Source: Pyrrhosoma nymphula
Taxonomy: Eukaryota; Arthropoda; Insecta; Odonata; Coenagrionidae
Assembly: GCA_963573305.1 (NCBI GenBank)
Contig: OY754329.1
Coordinates: 130,559,422-130,623,421, forward strand
Direction of reading: 5' to 3'
DNA length: 64,000 nucleotides
Position 1 is the stretch's first letter. Every line of letters starts with the position of its first letter. The translations under genes were made by a program, and so were the position numbers. The notes beneath the pieces are model-generated. The model had not been told where the DNA came from. It made no database searches and saw only the letters and a program-made list of their open reading frames with translations. Shown piece after piece: positions 35,236 to 46,004 of the stretch.

Positions 35236-35415
35236 ATTGTGAATGAGAAGCAGTAACTTTGTAATTCCAATGTATTTATTAGAAACGACCAAGGTTTCGA
35301 CGTTGCACATCATCATCAGGTCCTGATCATCTGTTGATGACGTGCAACGTCGAAACCTAGGTCGTTTCTAATAAATACATGTGGAATTACAAAGTTACTG
35401 CTTCTTAATCACAAT
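35236..35415. repeat. Fold-back repeat 3 with two hammerhead-like motifs
   Basis: Inverted repeat centred at about 35325 with arms of ~75-80 bp: AGAAGCAGTAACTTTGTAAT against ATTACAAAGTTACTGCTTCT. Nearest the centre each arm carries TGATGA, a four-pair stem with TGCAA loop (GACG...CGTC on plus, 35339-35351) and GAAACC, then AGGTCG or TTGGTCG. Confidence 0.88.
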
Positions 35416-36387
35416 GCTAAGCAATTTCCATCCAGTTACGCCTGTGACAACGGAGGATACAGGATGCTAAGCAATTTTTGCTTGCAAGTTATTAAACATC
35501 AAGTATCAACATTCTAGGATTGATTGGCCAATAAACCACCTGATGATGATGCAAAAGCACTGAAATCCAGAGTGTGCATACATGTGTTCACCAAAAATTG
35601 TGGACTGTAAAAGTTTTATTTTTCGTTATATTGCTTCCTCAGATTACAACGACAAAAATCATTTCCATGCCAAACATATTCGCTACGCATGTTTAGCTGA
35701 ATACTATTCTTTAAATACATTGAACTTGAAGTTTTTAATGCTCAAGTAGGCCTTCAGTTTAGACAAACTGGAAAAGATAACCCTCTTTCTTTTTTCCCTG
35801 AGCACCCGCTAATTCACCTCCATTAGGACAGTGAAACTACATGCCACATCCTTCTGGCAACGTCGCATTATGCCTCTGTTTATTCATCGCACGTTCTCAT
35901 CAAAAGCTCCGTAGCGCTTCTTCGTAAACTATGAAGGTCAATCGAAATTCGTTTCGTGTATGAAATAAGATTAAAAATGGATGATAAATACCAAAAAGAA
36001 GTTAAACTTCGAGCTAGGTTACTTTTTACAAGAACAAGTCTCAAGCTCAACCCACAATTTTCATGAAGTTCGTCAATTTCAAACTCCTAACGACTGCCTG
36101 TGTCTAAAAGCTTTGAAGGCAAAAAATGATTCTCCAAGAAACATTTGTCGCTTTTCCCGCTGAAGCCCTTCATCCGTAGACTAGTAGGAAAATTTGGTAG
36201 CTATAAAATATTAAATGTCCCAAGAGAAACACATCGTGTTCAAGCGGTAGTCTGAATGATACTTCCAATTTATAATATATCATTGAACGCATAAAATAAA
36301 TATTACGGATAATAGAAGGTCTTCAGTTGCGAGCGAAGCAGAAGAGAAAATGGAATTGAAAAGACCGAGCAAATAAGCACTTTTAAA
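35416..36387. other. No gene recognised
   Basis: AT-rich sequence. A CCTGATGATGATGC at about 35539 resembles the motif of fold-back repeat 3 but without a convincing stem. Confidence 0.35.
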
Positions 36388-36664
36388 CAGTGGCGTAGTT
36401 AGGTTTGGGGTCTAGGGGGGGAAGAAAATTTTTAGGGGGCGCCGACTCATAAATTAACCAGTTTACCAAACTTTACAAATTTTGGTGATGCAGTAGGCGA
36501 ATGGTTTTGTACAAAATATGACAACTTACAACGTATTATACACATTTATTTATTCGTATTTGGGACTTTAGAGTGGAAACATTCACAGATTTAGGGGCGC
36601 AAGAACACGAGGTGGGGGGGGGGGGGTCATTCGTCCCCCCTGTCCCCCCTTGTCTACGCTACTG
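36388..36664. mobile_element. hAT-like MITE, copy 1
   Basis: Ends are CAGTGGCGTAGTTAGG and CTACGCTACTG (inverted). The interior TAGGGGGCGCCGACTCAT, GGTGATGCAGTAGGCG and ACGTATTATACACATTTATT match the copy at 47026-47284. A G13 run precedes the right end. Flanks CTTTTAAA and CTTAGGAA could be a decayed 8-bp duplication. Confidence 0.8.
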
Positions 36665-37290
36665 CTTAGGAACCACTCGCGTCTCAAACATTTTTAGGGA
36701 TGCTCACAATGGAAGTAGTATATACAGGCCGGCCTAGAAAAAAATGGATTCATTACATCTGATTAATTCGCAGTGGTGGTGCGTATTGGAGTACTTTGAA
36801 GCGTCGAAATTTTACAGAAAAAAATAATTAGAAATACAGCTTTACGAAGTAGTTATGAGCACTCATATCTCTAATTCTTTCAGAAATTCTTTGGCTACGG
36901 TTATCATCGGTCAGAAGATACTTTTTGTTTATGGTGAGAAAAGTTTACATTATTTTATCAGAAAAAAATAATAATATAAATAACGGTGTGGTATTTTAAA
37001 AAATTGTGACAAAATGGCTTCTTACTCAGCAATGTATTGAAATTTTGTTTTGAACATTGTATTTGAATTTACATAAAGTTTTTGACTGTTAATTACTCTG
37101 AATTATGCTGATTTTTTATGGGAATGTTTTTTTTCTATACCATGATAGGTAGCTGGTACTCTACTGGGCTCTACTCAGGTAGCTGTTACCTACCTTGGAG
37201 TCAACCTATAACTTCAAAATATATTATTCAGTGCTTAGCAAGTACAAATATATCTGTAATTTGTATGTTTTGGAAGAAAAAACCATTTAA
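36665..37290. other. No gene recognised
   Basis: AT-rich, nothing recognised. Confidence 0.4.
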
Positions 37291-37400
37291 ACATTAAACA
37301 TCTACCTCTACGTGGTACCAGACAAGCCACCTCAAGGGTTTGTAGCAGAGGGTGATTCCAAACCTAGTTCCTAGCAGGGCTTTGATTATCTTTTGAATTA
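37291..37400 (-). repeat. R-A / SINE 3' end, minus copy
   Basis: CATCTACCTCTACGTGGTAC and GCCACCTCAAGGG are the reverse complement of the CCCTTGAGGTGGC ... TACGTAGATGTAGAT 3' end seen at 38140-38190 and elsewhere. Only the 3' end is present. Confidence 0.6.
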
Positions 37401-37539
37401 ACTTGCGGGGAAGGATATTTCACATGCAATACGGTTTCTTACACCAATTCCACTCATTCATTAGAGAAAATGGTGTAAATTTACTGCAACTGTAAACGAG
37501 ACCATCTAATTAATGACAGATGATGTATGAGGTAGGCTC

Positions 37540-38195
37540 AAAAGTTGAGTTAAAACGCGATCAGCGAAGATCGACAAAGTAAAAGCCCGTTATGACAACT
37601 TCGTTAGTTTTGCAAGCCTTCTGCAGAAACTGGGTTTTAAATCGCTTACATACTGTTGATTTAACTTTTTCCTCAAACAGTTAACAACATTGTTGCGGGT
37701 AAGGTGCAAATATTTCGGATTTCTCCAACGTTTGGATAAGCGAGATTTGGATTACTCCAACGTTTGGATTTCTTCAGGGATCCAGGAATCCAAGACTGAT
37801 AATAATAATAGTATGATGATAGTGTGATTGACGGTTAGCGATTGTCTGATTTTTACGCGAATGGAATGAGACTGCCATTGAGGTTTCATAACAAGGTTTT
37901 TTGTAGGTAGTGTACCTTATTATTTTATCTACTCTCCGATTTTTTATCTTAATTTGCAGGATAGCACTAGCAACATGTCTAGCATACTTCCTGTATAACG
38001 GTAGTATTTCTGAGGTGCCTCCTGGCAAAATACGATAATACTTATAGTTTCTATAAAACTAGTAGTATATAGTGCAGTGAATGTTAGTGAAAATTCACCT
38101 CCAGACACTTATTTGATGGTTTTTGCTTATTACCCCCAGCCACACACCCTTGAGGTAGCTTTCCGGGTCTTACGTAGATGTAGATAATTTTTGGG
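37540..38195 (+). repeat. Dispersed repeat R-A, copy 2, in pieces
   Basis: AGCGAAGATCGACAAAGTAAAA and TTTTGCAAGCCTTCTGCAG match copy 3 at 41950. TAGCACTAGCAACATGTCTAGCATACTTCC, TGTTAGTGAAAATTCACCTCC and CACACACCCTTGAGG match copies 1 and 4. The central part is replaced by unrelated sequence. A 27-bp local direct repeat GATT(A/T)CTCCAACGTTTGGAT lies at about 37718-37768. Confidence 0.65.
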
Positions 38196-38269
38196 GTGGT
38201 GAGGTTGGTAGGAACTTTCCTAGAAACTACCAGTTGAGATAGAACGCTTGAGATTATGACAACGTTGTG

Positions 38270-38405
38270 CATTTCGAAACCACTTCCCTTCTTAAACAGA
38301 GTTTTTCACTGAAAGCGACGCGGAAACAGACGAGAGGAAAAGGAAGCTGTAATCGTGGAAAAGTCCCTTGTGCTGGGTGCCAAGACGAAATACGAGGAAA
38401 ATTAT
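38270..38405. repeat. Dispersed repeat R-D, copy 2
   Basis: Partner of 24680-24845 in the same orientation, with the same anchors CATTTCGAAACCAC, GACGAGAGGAAAAGGAAGC and GACGAAAT. Confidence 0.65.
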
Positions 38406-38589
38406 GACATTAGGCAAGAACTATCCAAAAACCTATTTATGGAACACTTACGATGATGGCCCATCATTAAAGCTAGAGAATTTCAACGAAAACCGCTACA
38501 GCTAACGCCAACAGTAAAAATCTGTCAATAGTACACTAAACCCTACGAGCTGCCGCGGCTCATAGGGTAATGCTTCTAATTGTACTGTT

Positions 38590-39850
38590 ACTTAATTAAT
38601 AATTAATTATGATCGCCCCGCAGAGGCGAGTGGCAGGGGGTTCACGAACACACCATGAAAAGGGAAGGAATAGGGAAAAGGAGGGGGAGAGAACAGAGGC
38701 GAAGTGTATGCTAAGGATGTGTATATTTTCAGTGTTACGCTGCTTTTTAATAATCACTAATGATGTAAGAAAAGGATTGTTTGTGCATATCAGTTCGGCA
38801 GTGTATTTTATAAGATTTCCAGTACGTGGTCAAAGCAATATCCTCCGGGTCATATTGAAACAATTCTGATTTGAATTTTTCAATTAATTTCAGCCTAGCG
38901 TGTAGCCTCCGAGTCTCTAGCTGCTTCCAACCTCCTCTTCCTATCAGCTGTGTCACACTCTCTGTCCGCTCGTAGCAGTTTTTAACGAAGCGTGCGGCTT
39001 TCCTTTGTAATTTATTCACTTCGCGGATTGAATCTTCCTCTGCTGGCTCCCAAATGCACGCGGCGTATTCGAGTTTTGGGCTAACCAAGAGAAATGGCAT
39101 CTCTCTTTCAATTTTTCATCAGAAGACCTTCCTACTATTCTGTTAATATCTCCTAGTTCCTTTAACGCAGCGTAGCAAATATTTCGTATGTTTCCCCCAC
39201 GCTAGGTGTTAAGACACGATGATCACCAAGTATTTGACTTCAACAGACTACTTTATATTTCCTCCTCCCACTAGATATGGCGTTGGTGTGATCTCCTTCG
39301 TAAGAAATGAGCTGCTGTGCATTTATTGAAATTAAGTTCGAGCCCCTACTCAAGGCACCACAAGTTAACGCTGTTCAGATCCGATGAGGGAACGTATAAG
39401 TCAGGGGTGGCTCCAGACCAGAGGTTCGGGGGGCATTTAATCACTGGCTCTGGAGTTTTGAAATACTTCCCAGGAAAAGGGGAGTCCGGGGGTCTCGTCC
39501 CGGGAAACCGTAACAAACTATGTGTAAAAGGAAAAATAAACTCTTATTTAGCTTAAGACATATGCCTACCATTGTTCTTCACAGTCAAAAATAATTCTGG
39601 CTTTTACTTTTAGGTCTATGAAAAAATAAATAAAATACGCCAGGTTTTGGGGGGGGCAACCCATTGCGGCGACCCCCCCCCCCCTCTTGGAGCCGCCAAT
39701 GGTCTAAGTTAGCATTTGTGTTAATTTCTCGGTAGATAACAGCATCGTCTGTAAATAAACTAATTTTACCATTTACTCTAGAGTTAATTTCGTTCATATA
39801 AATGCGGAATACCGGGGGCCGATTACGTTACCTTATGGGACGTGTTACCC
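38590..39850 (-). pseudogene. LINE reverse transcriptase fragment interrupted by a hAT-like MITE
   Basis: On the minus strand from 39850, MNEINSRVNGKISLFTDDAV gives the palm with its FADD box changed to FTDD. YREINTNANLD follows. After the MITE (39402-39701) there are GLELNFNKC and then SPKLEYAACIWEPAEEDSI, NKLQRKAARFVKNCY and ERTESVTQL. The 3' UTR extends to about 38600, and a relative of that 3' part lies at 46005-46575. Stops and frame changes are present. The clade resembles Jockey/CR1-type elements, but this is not certain. Confidence 0.82.
39402..39701. mobile_element. hAT-like MITE inserted in the LINE relic
   Basis: A 300-bp insert with ends CAGGGGTGGCTCCAGAC and, inverted, CATTGGCGGCTCCAAGAG. 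It is flanked by GTATAAGT (39394-39401) and GTCTAAGT (39702-39709), an 8-bp duplication with one mismatch as made by hAT elements. Removing it lets the LINE frame run on from NTNANLD. C- and G-runs sit just inside the ends. Confidence 0.85.
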
Positions 39851-40892
39851 TGAAACTCGCGTGATCTGAATTTTTCAAATACTACTATAGTGCGCTGAAA
39901 TTAACTAATTAGCTCCACATATTTATCACGGTCTATATGTCAGCTGACCGTCAAGCTCTGTGCGAAATTTCCTTCCTCCCTAAGGTCCATTCCAAAGAGC
40001 CAACTCCACGAAGCTTAACACAATGACACTGAAACGAGATCGCTCTAAGGCTACGCAGTGCTAAAGTTCAGGGCCAATCCCCGCAATGTGTTTTCCCCGC
40101 TAGCCCCAACAGCTGCAGCAATGCTGGCATCGATTCGGCTACACAAGGAGAAAAAAAAACATTACTTTCGCGATTTTCCATCATGGCTGTTTTTGCTTTT
40201 TTTTACTCTTTTTCCACTCTTTCTTCTTCGAAATGTCACAGAAAATGTTTTCAGCAAATTGTGTTGGATAAAGCTGGCTTTCTTGCTTAAAAATCGAAAG
40301 TAAATAAGGTGAGAAGTGACAGAATATCAAGCGACCAAACATGAGCAATCAATTTTTTACGGACAAAAAACCGTGACTTTTTGCTGACAAAATTTTGTAA
40401 AACAAAAGCAGATAAGGCGGGAAAAAATTGAATGTACGTCAGTAAACGCAGAAATAAACAAGTCTTCAAGTACATTGTACTACATAAAATTCAGTTTCCT
40501 TGTTTAAAAGATGGAACAACTGAAACTCGACTCAAAATCTTGACTTTTTTACAGACAGTAGTGACATGTCCCCATTTTCATACTCTCTGTCCCCTTTTCA
40601 CAATCAATAATGAGTCGCAGACTGGCCGCCCCTTACAACCGGACACCTGTGCTTTACCAACGCCTTGGACCGGCACTGCTTTTATCAATACTTCCTGGGA
40701 GTGATCAGAAAACAAGCCCAGCGGAGCAAAACAAGTATAATATTAGCTCAAACACCTTCTTCAATCACTGACGTAGATTCGAAGCTGATCTCTTTTATGA
40801 CGACACAAATATTGGCAAGCTTCGAAACTTACTTAGTGCTGTGGAAAGGCTATTTCCCATCCAGAGGCTTTCCATCTCGAGGGCCGGGGATC
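39851..40892. other. No gene recognised
   Basis: ACTCGCGTGATCTGAATTTTTCAAATAC at 39855 resembles 46552-46580 (LINE-associated sequence). No gene seen. Confidence 0.35.
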
Positions 40893-41465
40893 GAGTGGAT
40901 ATGGAGGGGTGCGGAGGGGGGGAGGAGGGCGCCCACCCCCGGAATTTCAGGTAAAATAGGAAAAATAATTGTAATAATGAATTTTATTCCACCGCTGGTG
41001 ACACAAGTATATCAATACATCCTTTTACTAAATTTCCAATGTGGAATAAGGTACCCCAATCCGTTTAAAATCCGTTTTGGGGTTAACATCATAGTATATT
41101 TCAAGAGACAGACACTCATTTCTCATCTTTACAATTCACACACGTCACAGAAAATCACTTACGTTGTACAATCTTGATGTGTCCATGCAATTAGCAAAAT
41201 ATTTTCAAATATTTAAAAAAATATATATAGATAAAAACATTACTTTGCAACAGGTTACTAAAACTTATACAATATTACAACATCAACAAATACATACATA
41301 AAAGCCAACAACTAAAAATAATCACGTATGTACACTATTTCAATACATTTTCAATGTTTTTTTCAAATGGTGGTCATAAGGTATTTCATACCCCCCAGAC
41401 CCTCTGAAAGTAACGATCCCTCCCCTTCTCCCCCACACCAAAGCAAACATCTTCATCCGCCCCTG
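40893..41465. mobile_element. Probable hAT-like MITE, 573 bp
   Basis: The right end read inward is CAGGGGCGGATGAAG. The left end is a weaker GAGTGGATATGGAGGGG. CGGGGATC at 40885-40892 and CGGGGATA at 41466-41473 form an 8-bp duplication with one mismatch. The interior is AT-rich. The 170-codon frame at 40665-41177 straddles the left boundary and is not a gene. Confidence 0.6.
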
Positions 41466-41473
41466 CGGGGATA

Positions 41474-41920
41474 GTGCAATATGCCCTGCAATAGTGAATA
41501 TTTTACAGAGCAAAATCCCAATTCCTACTAATTCCTACTTATGAGGGAAGAACTTAAAGAACAGTACTCCGTCCGCAGAATATAACGTTAAAGTGTATGA
41601 TCCTTGGCGCCTTTCGTTAAGATCAAGGAAATTCCGACGCCGGGTTTCCTTCGATTCCTTAAACAATCCTCCGCATACCGAACTATCCACCTATCTTCAA
41701 TGTTTTAAATGCACTCAATTGTCAGGCGCCGAGTCATTTGTCTCATGGTCTCTCGTGAGATAAACATATTCGGGAAATAATTGGTAGAGCTAATCGTAAA
41801 TTGGGATTTGTTAGGAGTAGGTACTAGGGCAGTGCGACGATAAATTAACTCACTTAGCTACTTCTCCCTTGAAAGACATAATTTGGAATGCCCAACTTAG
41901 TATTTGGGATCCTTATGAGG
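41474..41920. other. No gene recognised
   Basis: Nothing recognised. Confidence 0.4.
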
Positions 41921-41924
41921 TAGG

Positions 41925-42195
41925 CTTCAATACCGAGTTAGAACGCTTGAAGCGAAGATCACCATAGGTAAAACGTCGTCTCGGTAACATCATTAGTTTT
42001 TTAAGCCTACTGCAACAACTAAAATGGTAATGGCTGTTTAAGCATCGGTTAAAATTTAGACTTAACCTTTTATGTAAGTTCCAAGCCGATCTATTTTCTG
42101 ACGAGGTCAGAATCGTGTTACAAAATACGATATACTACGGTAGATTAGATAACGAGCGTTAAATTAGTGAAATATACTGCAGAACGGACAGGTTT
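41925..42195 (+). repeat. Dispersed repeat R-A, copy 3
   Basis: GCGAAGATCACCATAGG, CCGATCTATTTTCTGACGAGGTCA and ACGATATACTACG align with the middle of copies 1 and 5. Confidence 0.7.
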
Positions 42196-43889
42196 AAAAT
42201 TTCATTTTTTCCGCGAACGACAAGGAGTAAAAATAGCTGTATTTGAGACTTTATAATAAGTAGTGATGTGGTCAGGATTAGATCGATTCTTATCCAATCC
42301 ATGGATTCGAGATTCGATCGAATCCGTCCAAAAAAGATTCGAACCCTGGTTGAGCGGGTGGCATATGTTCCACGTCGCGATAAACTGTAAATCGCGGTAA
42401 AATATCGTCTCGGAAGTATAGCATCCCGACGTCGTTTTACTATAAAAGTGTTGACAATTAGCGTGAAAATTTATGAAGCCATAAATATGTACACAAGTGG
42501 TGATTTTATCGTTATTAATCATGGAAGATATTTTCATTATTCAAAATTCGGCGCACAGCGCATGCGCACACCGCCCTCAACCTCCCAATGCGTCATTTTC
42601 ATTGCCCACGCGCGCGCCGCATTCCAATATGCCTACCGGAATTATTTTGTGCTGGAATTATGTGTTCCACGGAAAGGCCGAGAATATATCTTTCTCTCTT
42701 TCAAAAATGAAGTTTGTGCTTTAGAAAAATATACAACGAACCTAGAAAGCCTTGTCAACCATCGCTTTTTTCACACCGCAGAAGTTGCGAACTTTTCACC
42801 TAACGGTTTTTGTTGCACCGTCGGCTTCATTCAGTGCTTTTGCGCCGCAACTATAACGCCATGCAATCTAAGCAGAGTCCTACGTCATGACTGTTTATTA
42901 AAATTAAGCCTGGTCATTTATAAGCATTATTAAAGGAATTGTTGGGTTCTGAACATGGATTAAAATTTTAAAAAATGGGCAAAATTAAACTGCGCTTAAA
43001 GACGGGAATTGATGCTTATGTGACCAAATGTTAAATAAAGTGAAATTTTCGCTTCCTTATCACGTCATTACATTGGAAATCCGACCTTTAGCTCGGTTTG
43101 GAGTCGCATTTTTAAACTGTAATGCGCCATATTTCGCCAAGTTCAGATATGTATTCAAATCGCCCTGTCGTTTAAATGTAATAATATCAAGAGCCAATAC
43201 TCTTTCTTTTTGCAAATAATCGTGAGAATCCAAACCAGTCCGAACACAAGTACTCGTCTAAGGCCATTAGTTAGGAATTTCCCACTTGTGAAATTAGGTA
43301 TTACTTTGTACTTATCACAGAAAAATGCCGTTGATAAAGTCGCGATTCTCGTCTCTTGCGGCTATATTATATTTCCCGTGATTTCCCTCTTAAGCCACCA
43401 ATGCACTATAGACGCACGTAAAAAAAACTTTTCCCGCCTGTGAAGAGGCAAAATAATGAAATTTGAACCAAAAATAATCACGGAAAGGTTTTCAAACGCC
43501 TTCTATGAAAACACCTTTGGACTGATCTAGCATCAATATTTTTAGTCTTCAGTCCTCTTGGCGATTTGGTTATTAATAAAAGAAAAATTAAATTCTGAGT
43601 CTAAGAATGCTCTATGTCATAAGCAGAAATTAACAAGTTACTTGTGAGCACTTAGCTTTCTTTAGCATTCTAAATTTAAGAATTAATAAATGCCATCATG
43701 AAACAAATTGTTGCCTAAATTGACTTCTCCTATAAAGCTAAAATTTTAGATTTCTGTTTGAGGGAAAACCTGGAGCTACTTGCGGGTTCATTAACTGACA
43801 AGAAAATTAAAAATGGACAAGGATTTGCTTTATATATGTGTATTGGTAATGAAAAGGAACTGGGATTCGACCCATCACAAATAATAAGG
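42196..43889. other. No gene recognised; one 161-codon frame without ATG
   Basis: The frame 42448-42933 opens with GTG and has no recognisable domain. A TATAAAAG at 42441 precedes it, but the lack of an ATG start and of any conserved motif argues against a gene. A GATTCGA-rich patch lies at 42300-42345. Confidence 0.25.
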
Positions 43890-44240
43890 GTTTTCGATTG
43901 GTAGTGAAGCTAATTATTTATCTGCTTTCTAATGCTGTCTTAATTTACTAGCGAGTACTAACAGCACATCTAGCAGACTTACTGTATAACTATTGTATCT
44001 ATATGCACTTGTTAGCTGCAGAATACGTTTTTTTTAACATTAGTTACACGTAGTGTAGTGAACGTTGGTTAAAATTCATCTCCTGAGACATATCCGCAGG
44101 TTTTTGCTAATGCACTAATCAATACTCGTGCTTTCAACAACATTTGGAGGACACCGTGTGATGGATGTTGGAGAATACTCATCCCCTGCTACACACCCTT
44201 GAAGTGGTTTGTAGCGATCTTTATGTAGATAGGTACAGTA
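43890..44240 (+). repeat. Dispersed repeat R-A, copy 4 (3' half)
   Basis: GGGTTTTCGATTGGTAGTG, AGTACTAACAGCACATCTAGC, TAGTGTAGTGAACGTTGG, CCTGCTACACACCCTTGAAGTGG and TTTATGTAGAT follow the order of copy 1. Confidence 0.7.
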
Positions 44241-45478
44241 CGTAACTATTCTCCCAAATAATACAGTAAATTATACCACAAAATTAGATTACGAAAATAG
44301 ACTGCGACACCGACAAGTTATAAAATTTCTTATCTTCCGAACATCTTAATTGAGCAGAAAAACTACCAATAGGACCGAATTAATTGGCAGTTAGCACCAT
44401 CTCTGTATAAAGCTTTTTCTTACATAGATAACCACTGCCGATAGCACGCCTCGCTTGCCATCTTCAATAACCAAAATTCAATCTCAATTCATAGTAAATC
44501 GGTGCTACGCTCATTAAACTAAGCTTACTATCATAGAGTTCCAAATATGTATATACTTTCGTAACAAAGCGCATGTTTTGGTCGAAATTCACCCCTGCCG
44601 CACACCTTTTAAATGTCTAGGATACCAAATCTGTACACGCAGACGTAGAAAGCAACGGTTTTATATTAGCATCAACTGCGACACATTACGGCCAGTCAAC
44701 ACGATGCCATGTAAACCCATCAACCTCAATAGCGGGTGGAATAATCTCTCAGAGGACGTTCAGCCTGCAGAAAAAAGTAGCATTACCTCCCACCATGAAT
44801 TTAGAAGTTCACATATGGTGCGCATGTGGCCTCTGCTACGGGCAGACATCCGGACATTCCATTGCGAAAGGCTTCAAACATCCGCTCCTTCCCTCTCTAC
44901 AATTGCTAGATTCAGGAAACAAAAGGAAATGCTTCATGATTCGACATTTGCCACCATGGTCAGGGTCAGAATTCACCAGCGATACTTCCTGCCTTGTCAC
45001 CACCACGATACTTTCTACCTCATTTTCTCGGGCGTATCTGCTCACCTGTAAAAGGTCGCTATGACAGTTTCATTATTGTTACAAGCCTTCTTCAACAGCT
45101 AGGATGGCCGTCAGCTGTCAGGTCGTCGCACCGTGGCACAGCGGGCGGAATCCAGGATCTAGGCGGAAAAAAGTCGAAAAACCGACTTTACAATTGGGAC
45201 AATTTTTGGCGTCGGTCTTATCCTTGGATAGTGGGAGGCTGGGAGCACCCTTTTTCGCCCTTGAGGTCAATACCCTCGGCATAATAGCATCGTTAGGGCC
45301 ATTCAAAGACACCCTTTCTGCGGAGACGAATTTCAGACCGGGCTCAGTTGGATTTTGGCAGTGAAGTGAAGAGCATGCAGTTAGGCGACCAGTGCACAAA
45401 GCATATTTCAGGGACTTGAATTATAATTTTCAAAGTATTTTCTACCATTTACCAGGATAAATATTATTATTGTGCCCA

Positions 45479-45522
45479 TTTTCTTCGATTTCAGCCCACG
45501 CGTGGGCTGAAATCGAAGAAAA
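45479..45522. repeat. Perfect 44-bp palindrome
   Basis: TTTTCTTCGATTTCAGCCCACG is immediately followed by its exact reverse complement, without spacer. The right arm is native R-A sequence (compare TGGGCTGAAAACGGAAAAGAAGCTGG in copy 1), so the left arm is an inverted duplicate. Confidence 0.97.
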
Positions 45523-45641
45523 AAAAGCTGGCAAAAATTCGACCTACGCGTAGGTTAAAATTTATAGATTCAATCTTTTACGCAATTACCAAGCCGATTT
45601 ATTTTCTGATGACGTCAATAACATTTTGCAAGAATAACATG

Positions 45642-45732
45642 CCCTCGGCCCTGAGGATGGATCTCGACTCGAGGTCCGAAACGTCGGCAGCGATGAGAGG
45701 AGTGACCCGGTGACAAACCCGAATAGCCTTCC
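45642..45732 (+). mobile_element. 91-bp insert with hammerhead-like motif and 8-bp target duplication
   Basis: ATAACATG occurs at 45634-45641 and again at 45733-45740, flanking the insert. Inside lies CTGAGGA (45651-45657), one base, the seven-pair stem GGATCTC-GACTC-GAGGTCC (45659-45677) and GAAACGTCGG. The tail GGAG...GACCCGG..AACCCG resembles the outer part of fold-back repeat 2. Confidence 0.7.
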
Positions 45733-46004
45733 ATAACATGTTTGTTTACTTATCTGATGCGTAGAACTAACAGCACGTCTCACATGATTATCTGTAACAT
45801 TGGTAGCATATTTATAGTGTAGTGCATGTTGGTGCAATATCACCTCCTGGCAAGTAGGTACTTCCAAGTTTTCGCTAATGCATCAATAATCGTGATTTCA
45901 TTAACTTTAGTAGGGTATAGTGTAATGCATGTTGGTGATTACCCCAGCCACACAGCCTTGAGGTGGCTTGCAGGGTATTATGTGCCTGCTGAGGTACTTG
46001 TTGA

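Larger units (their letters stand above)
44580..45990 (+). repeat. Dispersed repeat R-A, copy 5, rearranged, with nested insert
   Basis: The region holds an R-A 3' end (44590-44650) and then a 5' part (44990-45170). A second R-A stretch (45500-45633 and 45741-45985) is split by a 91-bp insert. The 157-codon plus frame at 44578 and several others lie across these repeat joins and are not conserved between copies, so no gene is called. Confidence 0.7.

Noticed and set aside
35539..35575. Fifth hammerhead-like motif (CCTGATGATGATGC ... CTGAAATCC)
   Set aside because: The stem has only three pairs and the distal core is displaced.
40665..41177. 170-codon plus-strand frame
   Set aside because: Crosses the left boundary of a MITE, so it cannot be an old conserved gene. 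No motif.
42448..42933. 161-codon plus-strand frame behind TATAAAAG
   Set aside because: Opens with GTG and has no ATG-led version with a domain. Nothing conserved.
44578..45051. 157-codon plus-strand frame
   Set aside because: Spans joins between R-A repeat pieces, and the frame is not kept in other copies.
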